A stretch of 64,000 nt of DNA from contig NZ_KE161030.1 in assembly GCF_000412335.2 (NCBI RefSeq), forward strand, positions 3,305,865 to 3,369,864, read 5' to 3'. Of this stretch, positions 18,753 through 29,800 are shown piece after piece. Source of the DNA: Cedecea davisae DSM 4568 (GTDB lineage Bacteria > Pseudomonadota > Gammaproteobacteria > Enterobacterales > Enterobacteriaceae). A program made the translations under genes and the position numbers. The notes under the pieces were generated by a model. That model did not search any database. It was not told the origin of the DNA and saw only the letters and a list, made by a program, of their open reading frames with translations. How positions within the stretch are numbered: position 1 is the first letter of the stretch; the number at the start of each line of letters is the position of its first letter.

Positions 18753-19631
18753 TTACAGCAAACCGGCATGCTTAAGCGCGCTGATAATCACCGGGCGACT
18801 TTCGTCGGTCAGCGGCGTCATCGGCAGACGTAAGGTATCGGTTGCCACAAGACCCAACTCCCTGGCGGCCCATTTCACCGGGATAGGGTTGGGTTCTACA
18901 AATAATTTATGGTGCAGCGGCATCAGACGCTGGTTAATTTCGCGAGCCTGTGCAAATTGCCCTGAGGTAGCCAGTTTACACATTTCCGCCATCTCACGCG
19001 CGGCTACGTTTGCGGTAACCGAAATTACCCCGTGGCCGCCGAGCTGAATGAAGTCCAGCGCGCTGGCGTCATCGCCGCTCACCAGGATGAAGTCATCTTC
19101 AACCAGCTCTTTGATCTGGTTTACGCGACTTAAGTTCCCGGTGGCTTCTTTGATACCGATAATATTTTTAATTTTCGCCAGGCGGCCAACGGTTTCCGGC
19201 AGCATGTCGCAGCCGGTGCGCGACGGCACGTTGTAAAGCATCTGCGGCAGGTCGGTGCTTTCAGCAATCGCTTTGAAGTGCTGGTACAGGCCTTCCTGGG
19301 TAGGACGATTGTAATAAGGGGTGACCGTCAGGCAGCCAACAATTCCACTGTTGTGGAGGTGTTTGGTCAGGGAAATAGCTTCAGAGGTGGCGTTCGCTCC
19401 GGTGCCGGCAATAATCGGGATACGCCCGTCAGCCAGTTCCACCGTGAGCTTCACTACGTCGACGTGCTCGTCGTGGCTTAAGGTAGCCGATTCACCGGTA
19501 GTTCCTACCGATACAATCGCCGACGTTCCGCTGGCGACATGGTAATCAATCAGTTTTTTCAGGCTGGACCGGCAGACACTACCTTTCTCATCCATCGGCG
19601 TAATTAGCGCGACAACACTTCCCGTAAACAT
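18753..19631 (-). CDS. dapA: DapA, 4-hydroxy-tetrahydrodipicolinate synthase
   Basis: DapA condenses pyruvate with aspartate semialdehyde, the first committed step toward diaminopimelate and lysine. The TIM-barrel enzyme of 292 residues shows [14 protein letters not shown], the catalytic Tyr in [11 protein letters not shown] and the Schiff-base Lys in [10 protein letters not shown] start it at the ATG at 19631 (MFTGSVVAL), with GAGG upstream, matching the E. coli length exactly; the extension to 19649 lacks support. The divergent gene gcvR is 146 bases away. Confidence 0.97.
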   Translation of the reverse strand: MFTGSVVALITPMDEKGSVCRSSLKKLIDYHVASGTSAIVSVGTTGESATLSHDEHVDVVKLTVELADGRIPIIAGTGANATSEAISLTKHLHNSGIVGCLTVTPYYNRPTQEGLYQHFKAIAESTDLPQMLYNVPSRTGCDMLPETVGRLAKIKNIIGIKEATGNLSRVNQIKELVEDDFILVSGDDASALDFIQLGGHGVISVTANVAAREMAEMCKLATSGQFAQAREINQRLMPLHHKLFVEPNPIPVKWAARELGLVATDTLRLPMTPLTDESRPVIISALKHAGLL

Positions 19632-19777
19632 TAGCCACCCTCTTTGCAAACATGTTCTCCAATGTTACGTTTGGTGCCATAGCAAAAGCAAGCCGCCAGA
19701 AGGTGCTAAGCGGTTGGCAGCATACTTTTTTTATGCTTTCCTAATGTCAATCTCACCGATTCACAGGAAGAACGCGC

Positions 19778-20332
19778 TTGGCACCCTCATCACGTCATTA
19801 TTTGGTTATCACAGCCCTGGGGGCGGACCGCCCTGGTATCGTCAATACCATTACCCGCCACGTCAGCAGCTGCGGCTGTAATATCGAAGACAGCCGCCTC
19901 GCGATGCTGGGTGAAGAGTTCACCTTCATTATGCTGCTCTCCGGCAGTTGGAACGCGATAACCCTGATTGAGTCCACCCTGCCGCTTAAGGGCGCGGAGC
20001 TTGATCTGTTAATTGTGATGAAGCGCACAACGGCTCAGGAAAGACCGGCGATGCCCGCCACCGTCTGGGTGCAGGTTGAAGTCGCCGACTCTCCACATCT
20101 GATTGAGCGTTTTACCCACCTGTTCGATACCCATCAGATGAACATTGCAGAGCTGGTTTCCCGCACGAAACCCGCAGAAAATGACGTTGGGCCGCGGCTG
20201 TATATTCAAATAACCGCCCACAGCCCAGGCTCCCAGGATGCAACAATTATTGAGCAAGCTTTTAAAGCCCTATGTACAGAATTGAAAGCAGAAGGCACTA
20301 TTAGCGTGGTTAACCCACAGCAAGACGATTAA
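19778..20332 (+). CDS. gcvR: GcvR, repressor partner of GcvA in glycine-cleavage control
   Basis: GcvR binds GcvA and prevents activation of the gcvTHP operon when glycine is low. The 184-residue protein contains two ACT domains, the first starting at VITALGADRPGIVNTITRHV and the second around VQVEVADSPHLIERFTHLF. The start is a TTG with AGGA about nine bases upstream; E. coli gcvR also uses a TTG at this position. It is followed 15 bases later by bcp. Confidence 0.93.
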   Translation: MAPSSRHYLVITALGADRPGIVNTITRHVSSCGCNIEDSRLAMLGEEFTFIMLLSGSWNAITLIESTLPLKGAELDLLIVMKRTTAQERPAMPATVWVQVEVADSPHLIERFTHLFDTHQMNIAELVSRTKPAENDVGPRLYIQITAHSPGSQDATIIEQAFKALCTELKAEGTISVVNPQQDD

Positions 20333-20347
20333 AGACGGAGAGTAGCG

Positions 20348-20818
20348 ATGAGCCCACTGAAAGCCGGTGATATTGCACCGAAATTTAGCTTGCCCGATCA
20401 GGACGGCGAACAAGTAAATTTAACCGACTTCCAGGGACAGCGAGTTCTGGTTTATTTCTATCCTAAAGCGATGACACCAGGCTGCACCGTGCAGGCATGT
20501 GGTTTGCGCGACAACATGGATGAGTTGAAAAAGCGCGGCGTGGAAGTGCTGGGAATCAGCACCGACAAGCCGGAAAAACTTTCCCGTTTTGCCGAGAAAG
20601 AGCTGCTTAACTTCACCCTGCTTTCTGATGAAGACCACCAGGTCTGCGACCAGTTTGGCGTGTGGGGCGAGAAATCCTTTATGGGCAAAACCTATGACGG
20701 CATTCACCGCATTAGCTTCCTGCTGGACGGCGAAGGCAAGGTTGAGAAGGTGTTTGACGATTTCAAAACCAGCAACCACCACGACATCGTGCTGGGCTGG
20801 GTGAACGAAAACGCCTGA
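20348..20818 (+). CDS. bcp: Bcp, thioredoxin-dependent thiol peroxidase
   Basis: Bcp (bacterioferritin comigratory protein, a PrxQ-type peroxiredoxin) reduces hydrogen peroxide and organic hydroperoxides. The peroxidatic cysteine is Cys46 in MTPGCTVQACGL, and Cys51, five residues on, can serve as the resolving cysteine in the atypical 2-Cys mode. GGAGAG precedes the ATG. It lies directly after gcvR, as in E. coli, and ends at a strong terminator shared with perM. Confidence 0.96.
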   Translation: MSPLKAGDIAPKFSLPDQDGEQVNLTDFQGQRVLVYFYPKAMTPGCTVQACGLRDNMDELKKRGVEVLGISTDKPEKLSRFAEKELLNFTLLSDEDHQVCDQFGVWGEKSFMGKTYDGIHRISFLLDGEGKVEKVFDDFKTSNHHDIVLGWVNENA

Positions 20819-20831
20819 CCCGAGAATAAAT

Positions 20832-20861
20832 AAAAAAGCCGACTTAACCGTCGGCTTTTTT
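20832..20861. terminator. Bidirectional Rho-independent terminator, bcp/perM
   Basis: AAAAAAGCCGAC (20832-20843) pairs perfectly with GTCGGCTTTTTT (20850-20861) around a 6-base loop. It has a T-run on both strands and lies between two converging genes. Confidence 0.93.
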
Positions 20862-20868
20862 GTGGCTG

Positions 20869-21945
20869 TTATTTATCTCCGACGCCGTCGTCGATAAGCG
20901 TCGCATCCGGCCAGGCATGTACCACAGCCTTAATCAGCGTTGCCAGCGGGATGGCGAAAAACACGCCCCAGAACCCCCACAGCCCGCCGAAGATAACCAC
21001 CGAGAGAATAATCACCAGCGGGTGAAGGTTCACCGCCTCGGAGAACAACACCGGCACCAGCAGGTTACCGTCCAGCGCCTGAATAATCAGGTACACGCCG
21101 AACAGCGTCCAAAATTCGGTGCCGAGGCCAAACTGGAACAGCGCCACACAAACCACCGGGATAGTGACCACAAATGCGCCGATATACGGAATAAGCACCG
21201 AAAGGCCGACAAGCACCGCCAGCAGCAGCGAATAGTTAAGTCCGAAGACGATAAATCCGATATAGGTCGCCACGCCAACCACGATCATTTCCAGCACTTT
21301 GCCGCGAATATAGTTGGTGATTTGCTGGTTCATTTCCAGCCAGACCTGCCCGGCGAGGCCACGATTACGCGGCAAAATGCGGCGCACGGCATTCAGCATT
21401 TGCTCTTTGTCCTTCACCAGGAAGAACACCATCAGCGGCACCAGGATTAAATAAATGGCGAGGGTCAGCAGCCCAACCAGCGACGCCAGCGAGAATTTCA
21501 CCACCTGGTCGCCCATGCCGGACAGACGCCCACGCATGTTCTCCGCCATGGCATCAATAATGCCCGCATCCACCAGCGCCGGGTAACGCTTAGGAAGCGT
21601 GGCGGCAAAGTCGGACAGCTTATTGAGCATGCCCGGCATGTCGCGAATCAGGTAGATGCCCTGCTGCCAGGCTACGGGAGCAACCACCAGCACCATCAGC
21701 AGCAGAATGCCGACAAATAGCACCAGCACGATAGTTGTTGCCCAGGTGCGAGAGCAGCCCACCCGCTCAAGGCGAACGGTCGGCCACTCCAGCAGGTAGG
21801 CCAGCACGATGGCGACCAGCAGAGGCGCCAGCAGGCCGTGAAGGAAGAACAGGATGCAAAAACCCGCCACCAGAATAACCAGCAGGGCAATAGCCTCCGG
21901 ATCGCTGAAACGACGGCGATACCACTGCAACAACATGTCGAGCAT
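20869..21945 (-). CDS. perM: PerM, AI-2E family membrane transporter
   Basis: A 358-residue polytopic protein of the AI-2E/UPF0118 family, with about eight predicted membrane segments: two hydrophobic helices near the N-terminus, a soluble middle part, and a cluster of helices in the second half. Conserved family blocks include [13 protein letters not shown] and [18 protein letters not shown]. The substrate is unknown; relatives export AI-2 or act as Na+/H+ antiporters. It is divergent from bepA by about 200 bases, as in E. coli. Confidence 0.9.
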   Translation of the reverse strand: MLDMLLQWYRRRFSDPEAIALLVILVAGFCILFFLHGLLAPLLVAIVLAYLLEWPTVRLERVGCSRTWATTIVLVLFVGILLLMVLVVAPVAWQQGIYLIRDMPGMLNKLSDFAATLPKRYPALVDAGIIDAMAENMRGRLSGMGDQVVKFSLASLVGLLTLAIYLILVPLMVFFLVKDKEQMLNAVRRILPRNRGLAGQVWLEMNQQITNYIRGKVLEMIVVGVATYIGFIVFGLNYSLLLAVLVGLSVLIPYIGAFVVTIPVVCVALFQFGLGTEFWTLFGVYLIIQALDGNLLVPVLFSEAVNLHPLVIILSVVIFGGLWGFWGVFFAIPLATLIKAVVHAWPDATLIDDGVGDK

Positions 21946-22150
21946 ACATCCCTTCCGTGAAACTTTTGTACGAGGCCGAATTGTATCTAAATGTCACCGC
22001 AAAGACTTCGCTTTTTACGGCGCATTACAAACTGCTTATTCACTAAATAAAATGTTCGCAGCTTCAACGCCCTACAGTACACTTCTTTATGCGAACAAAC
22101 TGGTATTCATCGTGTCAAAATCTGGACGACGACTAAACGGGACAGTAGTT

Positions 22151-23614
22151 ATGGTTAGGCAGTTGAAAAAGACCCTGATTGCAACACTTATGGCGGCGCT
22201 GCTGGCAGGCGGCTCGCTTCCGGCACGGGCGGATGTTACCGATCAACTGCCCGATATGGGGACGTCGGCAGGCAGCACGCTGTCCATCGGCCAGGAGATG
22301 CAGATGGGCGATTTCTACGTCCGTCAGCTGCGCGGCAGCGCACCGTTAATTAACGATCCCTTGCTGACCCAATATATTAATTCCCTCGGCATGCGGCTGG
22401 TTAGCCATGCCGACTCGGTAAAAACTCCGTTCCACTTCTTTTTAATCAATAACGACGAGATTAACGCCTTCGCCTTCTTCGGCGGAAACGTGGTCCTGCA
22501 CTCGGCGCTGTTCCGCTATGCCGATACCGAAAGCCAGCTGGCTTCAGTTATGGCGCACGAAATTTCCCACGTTACCCAGCGCCACCTCGCGCGCGCGATG
22601 GAAGACCAGAAGAAAAACGCTCCGCTGACCTGGGTTGGCGCTCTGGGCTCTATTCTGCTGGCGATGGCCAGCCCGCAGGCCGGGATGGCGGCGCTTTCCG
22701 GCACGCTGGCTGGCTCGCAGCAGGGGATGATCAGTTTCACCCAGCAAAACGAGCAGGAAGCAGACCGCATCGGGATCCAGGTGCTTCAACGTTCTGGTTT
22801 TGATCCACAGGCGATGCCCGGCTTCCTGGAAAAATTACTCGACCAGGCTCGTTATTCTTCTCGCCCGCCGGAAATTCTGCTGACCCACCCGCTGCCGGAA
22901 AGCCGCCTTGCGGACGCCCGCAACCGCGCCAACCAAATGCGCCCGGTTGTTGTGCAGTCCTCAGAAAATTTCTACATGGCAAAAGCCCGCGCGCTGGGGA
23001 TGTATAACTCCGGGCGCAACCAGCTCTCCACCGATATGCTGGATACCTGGTCAAAAGGCAACGTGCGTGAGCAAAGCGCAGCCCAGTACGGTCGAGCGCT
23101 GCTGGCCCTACAGGCCAGTAAGTACGATGAGGCGAGGAAGGCTCTACAGCCGCTGCTTAGCGCCCAGCCGACTAATCCGTGGTATCTCGATCTCGCTACC
23201 GATATCGACCTCGGCCAGCACAAGGCCAACGATGCCATTAACCGCCTGAAAAACGCGCCGGATCTGAAAAATAACCCGGTGCTACAGCTCAACCTGTCCA
23301 ACGCTTACCTTGAAGGCGGCCAGCCTGCCGCCGCGGTAACCCTGCTCAACCGCTATACCTTCGCTCATGCCGACGATACCAACGGCTGGGATCTGCTGGC
23401 TCAGGCTCAGGGAGCGCTGGGTAATCGCGACCAGGAGCTGGCCGCCAGGGCGGAAGTCATGGCATTAAACGGGCGGCTCGATCAGGCTATTTCCCTGCTC
23501 AGCAGCGCCAGTTCGCAGGTCAAGCTGGGCAGCCTGCAACAGGCGCGTTATGACGCCCGCATCGATCAGCTGCGCCAGCTACAGCAGCGTTTTAAACCTT
23601 ATATGAAGATGTAA
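22151..23614 (+). CDS. bepA: BepA, periplasmic chaperone-protease for outer-membrane assembly
   Basis: BepA assists LptD maturation and degrades misassembled outer-membrane proteins. I start it at the ATG at 22151 ([10 protein letters not shown]), giving 487 residues, the same length as E. coli BepA. A signal peptide ends near ARADVTD. The M48 metallopeptidase domain has HEISH with H136, E137 and H140, and the next ligand region is [14 protein letters not shown]-terminal tetratricopeptide-repeat domain begins near residue 310. The longer open frame back to 21854 runs into perM and has no support. Confidence 0.96.
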   Translation: MVRQLKKTLIATLMAALLAGGSLPARADVTDQLPDMGTSAGSTLSIGQEMQMGDFYVRQLRGSAPLINDPLLTQYINSLGMRLVSHADSVKTPFHFFLINNDEINAFAFFGGNVVLHSALFRYADTESQLASVMAHEISHVTQRHLARAMEDQKKNAPLTWVGALGSILLAMASPQAGMAALSGTLAGSQQGMISFTQQNEQEADRIGIQVLQRSGFDPQAMPGFLEKLLDQARYSSRPPEILLTHPLPESRLADARNRANQMRPVVVQSSENFYMAKARALGMYNSGRNQLSTDMLDTWSKGNVREQSAAQYGRALLALQASKYDEARKALQPLLSAQPTNPWYLDLATDIDLGQHKANDAINRLKNAPDLKNNPVLQLNLSNAYLEGGQPAAAVTLLNRYTFAHADDTNGWDLLAQAQGALGNRDQELAARAEVMALNGRLDQAISLLSSASSQVKLGSLQQARYDARIDQLRQLQQRFKPYMKM

Positions 23615-23626
23615 ACAGGAGTCTCT

Positions 23627-23983
23627 ATGTCCACGAAGGTCGAAATCTACCACAACCCGCGCTGTTCCAAGAGCCGCGAAACGCTGAACCTGCTGAAGGA
23701 AAATGGCGTTGAGCCGGAAATGGTGCTTTACCTGGAAACCCCGCCGGATGCAGCAACCGTCAAGTCGCTGCTGGCAAAATTAGGCTTCACCAGCGCGCGT
23801 GAACTAATGCGCCGCAAAGAAGATCTCTACAAAGAACTGAAGCTTGATGACCAGAGCCTCGGGGAAGATGCGCTAATAAACGCCATGATTGAGCACCCGA
23901 AGCTTATCGAACGCCCTATCGTGCTGGCCAACGGAAAAGCTCGCATTGGCCGCCCGCCCGAGCAGGTTCTGGAAATCCTCTGA
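23627..23983 (+). CDS. yfgD: YfgD, ArsC-family reductase-like protein
   Basis: A 118-residue ArsC-like protein with the cysteine motif HNPRCSKSRETLNLL and the C-terminal RPIVLANGKARIGRPPE segment typical of glutaredoxin-coupled arsenate reductases. It follows bepA by 12 bases and is probably co-transcribed. True arsenate reductase activity of the YfgD group is not established. This is the last gene of the block that keeps E. coli order; E. coli continues with hda, whereas opgB follows here. Confidence 0.9.
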   Translation: MSTKVEIYHNPRCSKSRETLNLLKENGVEPEMVLYLETPPDAATVKSLLAKLGFTSARELMRRKEDLYKELKLDDQSLGEDALINAMIEHPKLIERPIVLANGKARIGRPPEQVLEIL

Positions 23984-24016
23984 CCTGCCCGCCCGTTCTC
24001 TTCCCGGGGAGCGGGA

Positions 24017-26305
24017 TTATTCACTTATCGGCACAATCTTCAATTCAGCCAGCCCCACCCCGAGCTTGCGCGGCTCATGGCCAAGAATATTTCCCTCGTT
24101 CGACAACTGCGGCTTCGGCGGCTCAATCGTTAGCACGTTGCTGCCTTCGGGGTTTTCAAAACGCAGCGTGACGGTAGAAAGCTGATCCCCAAATGTGATC
24201 GTCTGTTCCTGTTCTCCGACTTTGATCGATACCGGCTCACCCACGTTCGGGCCAAAAGCTTTGGCGATCAGCACCAGATCAAACTTCTCTGGCAGCGGTT
24301 CAAGGTAGTCAATTTTCACCTGCGGTGCGGTATTGGCGTTCGACCAGCGCCCCCAGGCCTCCGGGCGGGAAACTCCGCTGAACTGCTTCACGGTTTGCGG
24401 CGCTCCGGCCACGTTGAAAATAAAGCTATCGGCCTGGTAACGGATGTCTTTTTCATCGGCTTTCAGCTGTGAGACGTTGCGTTTAAACCGCGCGTTATCG
24501 AGCTTTTGTTCGGCAAACTGCACGTTATATTCATCAAGCGGATTTCCCGCCAGCCGCACCGTCGGCTCGCCGCCGAGCTGCCCCTGCGCCACGCAAAGCT
24601 CATTTGAAAGCGCAAGCTCCGGCGCCCACAGGCGAGCCATTTTGTAGCAGCGGTCGGCCCAGATAAACCGGTCATCGCTTTTAAAATCAGCCAGCTGGTA
24701 GCGCAGAGGCGCAGAATATTCACTCTCCGGCAGCGGCTCGATTTTGCCCTTACCAATTTTCAGCAGCAGCGGCAGCTTAAAGTGCGCCCCGGAATAGCTG
24801 AAGGTATTTTTCTTCTGGTCTATGCCGTAGCGGCTGATGGTTTTGGGGAAATTCCACAGGTCGATAACGTCCGGCTTCCACTCAACAACCTTCTCTTTAA
24901 GGTTAGTGAAAACCATCGACAGCGACTCACCAGACAGGCTGCTGCGGCCCAGCCCGATATAGTTTCCGCCACCGAGGATATCCAGCACGGTCGCGCCGTT
25001 ATCCATGGTGTTGCGTTTCACCGCCTTAAGCCCGGCCTGCGGCCGATCGCCGCGGATCACAAAGAACAGGTTCTGCCTGTCCTGCTTTGTCAGGTATTTA
25101 TAAGCGGTGTTGTTCATCGCAAGGTGGTCAGAAGAAACCACAATCACCGTATTGCGGAAATAAGGCGAGGCTTTGATTTTTTCAATCAGCGCGGCAATGT
25201 GCTGCTGGCTACACGCCACCGCGCCAAATGAGCGATTGTCTTTGCCTTCGTAGATATAGTCGCGCCGGGTACAGGTTTTCGATATAAATCCGTCCGGGTG
25301 ATGGGTGTCTACCGTCAGGGTAAACAGGGAGAAACGCTTGCCGGCCTTCGACAGCTCGATGAACTTTTCATAAGCCTCTTCCAGCACGGTATCATCGTAA
25401 AAGCCCCAGTTATTACGATAGTTCGGGTCGGCCACCATTCCCTTCAGTTCCTGAGCGCCATACATATGCTCAAAGCCGTGAGATTGCAGGAAGATGTCTT
25501 TACCGGCAAAGCGCAGGTCAGCCCCCTGAATAAAGTAGTTTTGGTAGCCGGAGGCTTTCAGGATATCGCCAAGACAGATGTTCTTCGGGAAGAAGCTCGA
25601 CATTGAAGCCGACGAGTTACCTTCAAACGGGGCAAACAGCGGGATCCCGCACTGCGAAGCGACAATCCCGGCGATGGTGTAATCCATGCCCGGCATCTGG
25701 CCGGTATGGCTGAAATCCAGTGAATCGCTTTTCAGAGCATTTAGCTCCGGCGCAAGCCCCGGAAACTGCTGCTCGTCAAAATAAGTACGCTCAAGGCTTT
25801 CGCCGTAGATATAAACCAGGTTCAGCTTCGGATTTTTGATGTTGCCTTCCGGCACTTTGTACCACGCGGCAAAATCGGAATCCCCGCTGCGGGTCTGGGA
25901 TTTAATCAGCGAAACTACCTGCTGGTAAGCCGGTGTGGTTTTAATCGAGAGTAGAGCCAGTACGAGCGCCAGCACGCTATAGCCGAGATGATGAGGCCGA
26001 TTTTTACGCCGCAGAACCCACGTCAGGCCACCAAACATCGCCACCAGCGCGGCGGCAATGCCAAGCCCGGGCAGAACATATTTGCCAACGCCTGCCCCGG
26101 TCATGCTGCTGGTCAGGGTATAGAGCACCGCATCGTTAATGCCTTCGCCGGTAAAATAGTTACTCGCCAGCAGCGTAACGTTAAGCACGATAAACAGACC
26201 GAGCATCACCAGAATGGCCGTCAGCCACCAGATGTTTCGCCCAGCCTTCGCCGCGTACACGGCAATCGCCGCTATAAATAGCCCAACAGAAAGCAATTCC
26301 GACAA
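24017..26305 (-). CDS. opgB: OpgB, phosphoglycerol transferase I
   Basis: OpgB (MdoB) transfers phosphoglycerol from phosphatidylglycerol to periplasmic osmoregulated glucans. The 762-residue protein has about four N-terminal membrane helices (within residues 1-115), then a periplasmic sulfatase/alkaline-phosphatase-fold domain. Its conserved blocks are [12 protein letters not shown], the likely nucleophile region [29 protein letters not shown] and [14 protein letters not shown]. The start is a TTG with GAGG eight bases upstream. Length equals the E. coli protein (763). In E. coli opgB is near 99 min beside dnaTC; its place here is different. Confidence 0.93.
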   Translation of the reverse strand: MSELLSVGLFIAAIAVYAAKAGRNIWWLTAILVMLGLFIVLNVTLLASNYFTGEGINDAVLYTLTSSMTGAGVGKYVLPGLGIAAALVAMFGGLTWVLRRKNRPHHLGYSVLALVLALLSIKTTPAYQQVVSLIKSQTRSGDSDFAAWYKVPEGNIKNPKLNLVYIYGESLERTYFDEQQFPGLAPELNALKSDSLDFSHTGQMPGMDYTIAGIVASQCGIPLFAPFEGNSSASMSSFFPKNICLGDILKASGYQNYFIQGADLRFAGKDIFLQSHGFEHMYGAQELKGMVADPNYRNNWGFYDDTVLEEAYEKFIELSKAGKRFSLFTLTVDTHHPDGFISKTCTRRDYIYEGKDNRSFGAVACSQQHIAALIEKIKASPYFRNTVIVVSSDHLAMNNTAYKYLTKQDRQNLFFVIRGDRPQAGLKAVKRNTMDNGATVLDILGGGNYIGLGRSSLSGESLSMVFTNLKEKVVEWKPDVIDLWNFPKTISRYGIDQKKNTFSYSGAHFKLPLLLKIGKGKIEPLPESEYSAPLRYQLADFKSDDRFIWADRCYKMARLWAPELALSNELCVAQGQLGGEPTVRLAGNPLDEYNVQFAEQKLDNARFKRNVSQLKADEKDIRYQADSFIFNVAGAPQTVKQFSGVSRPEAWGRWSNANTAPQVKIDYLEPLPEKFDLVLIAKAFGPNVGEPVSIKVGEQEQTITFGDQLSTVTLRFENPEGSNVLTIEPPKPQLSNEGNILGHEPRKLGVGLAELKIVPISE

Positions 26306-26853
26306 CGCCAGTACCTCAAAAACCCCGCCGTGCGGCGCGGTTTCATGACTCAGGAAGATAAGAACCCGCCAATTTAGCGTCGTTGCAACGCCGCTGCAAT
26401 TCCCCCGTAATCAAATTGTGCATCGCTTTGGATTTCTCGCCACTTATGTGCATTTTAAGACAAAAACCCTTTAATAGTTTCCAGCTATTACAATCATCGC
26501 CACTACAACGGAGCGGGGAATTGACCTGTTTAGCCGTTAGATGCTGTAATTTCACCGCTGTTATAATTTTTTAAAGTGGAATTGTAACGCGCAACGTCGG
26601 CCCCCTTCCCGCAACGAAGGGGGCCAATAAAAAACCATCTCGCCCTATCAATTACAACATCCAGAAGTTATTGCTCAATAATCACCAAAAATAACAATTC
26701 ATTGAAATCATTTTCTTCTTCAACTCTTCGCTAGTTATCATTAAGCGTTTCCTGCAAGAAAGACTCGTCCCATACAAATAATCTGCTGACCTCTGAAATA
26801 AAAAATAAATTTATCTTCAGGGCAACTCATTCATTATTTTCGGGAATATAGTC
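26306..26853. other. Intergenic region between opgB and the large AT-rich gene
   Basis: No convincing gene. The 70-residue minus-strand frame at 26343-26555 has no family features I recognise. The region holds two hairpins: AAACCCCGCCG with CGGCGCGGTTT at 26320-26343, just upstream of opgB; and a 9-bp perfect stem GGCCCCCTT/AAGGGGGCC at 26599-26625. From about 26640 the sequence becomes clearly AT-rich, which marks the edge of the acquired segment. Confidence 0.5.
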
Positions 26854-29800
26854 ATGCCAAATATATCAATCCCTTATCAACAGCATCGCCGGGCTACGGG
26901 AAGCCACACCATGCAACAAGATAAATACCAGCCTACTCAACAGTCTCAGGATGAAAGAATCAAAAAACAGGCGTACCGGCCAGGTTTACATTCGGGTAAT
27001 CACAACAGACAAAATACTGCTCATGCGATGGTTAATCTTCTTGCGGTACTGAGTACGGTGCGAAATCATCATATTGGGCCAGCCGTAACACCTGCGAGGG
27101 CGGAAGATATTTCGAGAGAAAACCGTACGCGCCAAGCCAATTCTCCCCAAACCCGACCAGAAGTGAACAAGGTGTTTTTGGTGCCAGAAAATAAGGTTAA
27201 CCCGCCAGCCTCCATAAACTACTCCCCCCCACAAAAACCACCCCTGGACATCCCTTCCCGGCCTCCGGGAATATGGAATAAAATGACCAATGGAATACAA
27301 CAGATAACCGATTATATTGCCCCCTACGATATTTTAAAATTCCCGATGGCTAACGCAGACTCTGTTACCCCATCAGCTGCCCAGCAAAGTCTACCTGATC
27401 TATTTGACAATATAACCGAAAACATTATCAACATTCATGACGATTTCATCAGCAGTGGGGATAAAAAAATATCTCAATACTATGAAGATACATCATCGAC
27501 AAAAAACAGAATCAAAAATCTTGTTTCAAAACACATAAAAAAAACAATCCCTAAATTTAAAAACATAAATATAGATCCAACGACAACTTACCTGCTGTGC
27601 CTCAACGGGGACTATATACTTGTAGAGGATAAATTATTTCCGCGAAGGTCTTTCCTGGATAAGATAGCGGATCAACATATCGTTAAATTATCTCCTGCCA
27701 AAATAAATACAACCCTTACCAACTGGCTACTTAACTCAAAAGACAACCCATTTGACTGGAAAGAATCTCGTATAGATATAGATTGTGGAATTTATAATAT
27801 TAGTAAAATAAACCAGAAACATTTCATTAAGAAAGACGAATTAAATATCCTGGCATCCGATGTCGTCACTATTTTTTCTGACTTTGATATCTCATCTTTT
27901 GCCCAGGATCAGCTGCTCCCTTCATTAGAAAACAAAGAGGCATTTATCAAAAGACGTTTCATTGACTTTGTTGTTGGTCTGGAAAATAGCATGATCGATA
28001 ACAATTTTGTTAAAGATGCATTACAGGGAATAGGCAAGCTACCGGGAAAAGATGTGACCCTATCACCATTCGCCATCAACAGTTATGAAGCTTCAAATGC
28101 TTTTATATTCAAGAATCATAAAAATGGCCGTATAACACTTTACTTCCCTAACAATATCGTTAAATTTATCGGTCTACCGAACGACTCGGCAATGAAGCGC
28201 TGGGTAATGAATTTTTGCAAAACAAGAAACGGAAGGGAGCAATTAGCATCACATTTCAGCTTAATCATCCGCCAGGATGGTAAATTTTATTATGGCATTG
28301 ACAGCTGGCTTATATATTTTGGAAAAAACAATGATTACGGCAATGCAATTGCAAGAGGAAAACCAATTAACAAGAATAAATTCTTCCATGAATATCACAA
28401 TAGAATATTAAAGAAAATAAAATCAGATCTTCATATAATAGATTTATCACCAAGTGTGTATAAGACAGGATTATGGGAAAATTTACTCTATGATTTAAAT
28501 TTGATCCCCAACCCTGTCACACCATTTATTTCATTTTCTTTTAACCTTGTACGCGCTCTGAATGCCGACAGTTACCAGGAGAAAATATCCGAATACAAAA
28601 AACTGCGTGATAATGCTATTAACATATTATGCATGAGTTTGCTCAGCGAAATGCTGGAGGCAGAAGAACTCCTGGGTTACGCATTCATTAACCGGGTACG
28701 ACTTTTTCTGGCTGATGACGATGAACTCTTAGCAACAGTCAGCCTGAAAGAATCAGAAAAAACTTTATTCCGGGAGACGAACGCTCTTTCTTCTCCTCTT
28801 TCCGATCCATTGACCAGTAAAAATATTAACTTCTATAGTTTTCATAAAACCAGAATACCTAACTTTAATGAGAATTATTTTATTGAGGATGAAGCATATC
28901 AATATCTGATCAAAAATGGAAAACCCAGCCAATCCCACCCCAAAATTAATGTAGGGCAAGGAGTTTTCATTGATAATAACTTTAATATGATATTCTCTAC
29001 AGGTGATAATAATTTCAACATCCTACACATTGATAGTGAGGGAACGGTTGAAATAGAGAATCTTAAAAAGAGTGAAAAGTCCGTAACAAAACTCTACCCT
29101 CACAATGACAAATACCTGCTAATTAGAGAAAAGAATAACGATGAATTCCTCACCACTATTCCGCTAACTGTATGTGCCGAGAAAAAATCACCAACACAAA
29201 AATCAAGATGCAGTCAATTAAAGATAACGTCATCTCTTGACCAGCTATTAAAAAAAGAAATCAAAAACAGAAATACCAGCAGCAAAACCATATTAACTAA
29301 AGACATGCATCCTCTTCCTGATGAGAAGTACCCAAACATCTATCGCAACCAGAAAAATGGAAAATATTACTTCCTTCATGAAGGGCATTTCTTTAATGCT
29401 GAATGGATAGCTGCCGCAAATAAAAAAAACCCAACAAATAAAGAAGCCCTTAAACTTTATAAAAGTCCATTACTTTCTGGAAAAAAAGATAAACTAGCCA
29501 TCGTGACATTGATAGAGAAAAAAAATGACAAAGATACCGAGATCATCCTTAGCCTTCCTGAGGAGTATCTGGCAAGCACCGTAAATGTTCCTCGGGCATC
29601 GATAGACAACTATTTCGAAAATGAAGATCTTGTTTCACTCGGCCATGCAAATAAAATTCATACTGCTGTCGAAGCTGTTTTAAAATCTGGCGTATATAAC
29701 ATCCCCGATATAGAACTCCGTATTACACCCAAGATAAGTCTTTCACCGGATATTATCAGAGCAGAGCTATATCCAAAAAGATATTCAAAAGCAACGGAAA

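Noticed and set aside
21854..22150. N-terminal extension of bepA
   Set aside because: It runs through the perM-bepA promoter region and into perM; the ATG at 22151 gives a normal signal peptide and the exact family length.
26343..26555. 70-residue minus-strand frame upstream of opgB
   Set aside because: No recognisable family, no good ribosome site, and it lies in the region expected to hold the opgB promoter. Not excluded as a novel small protein.
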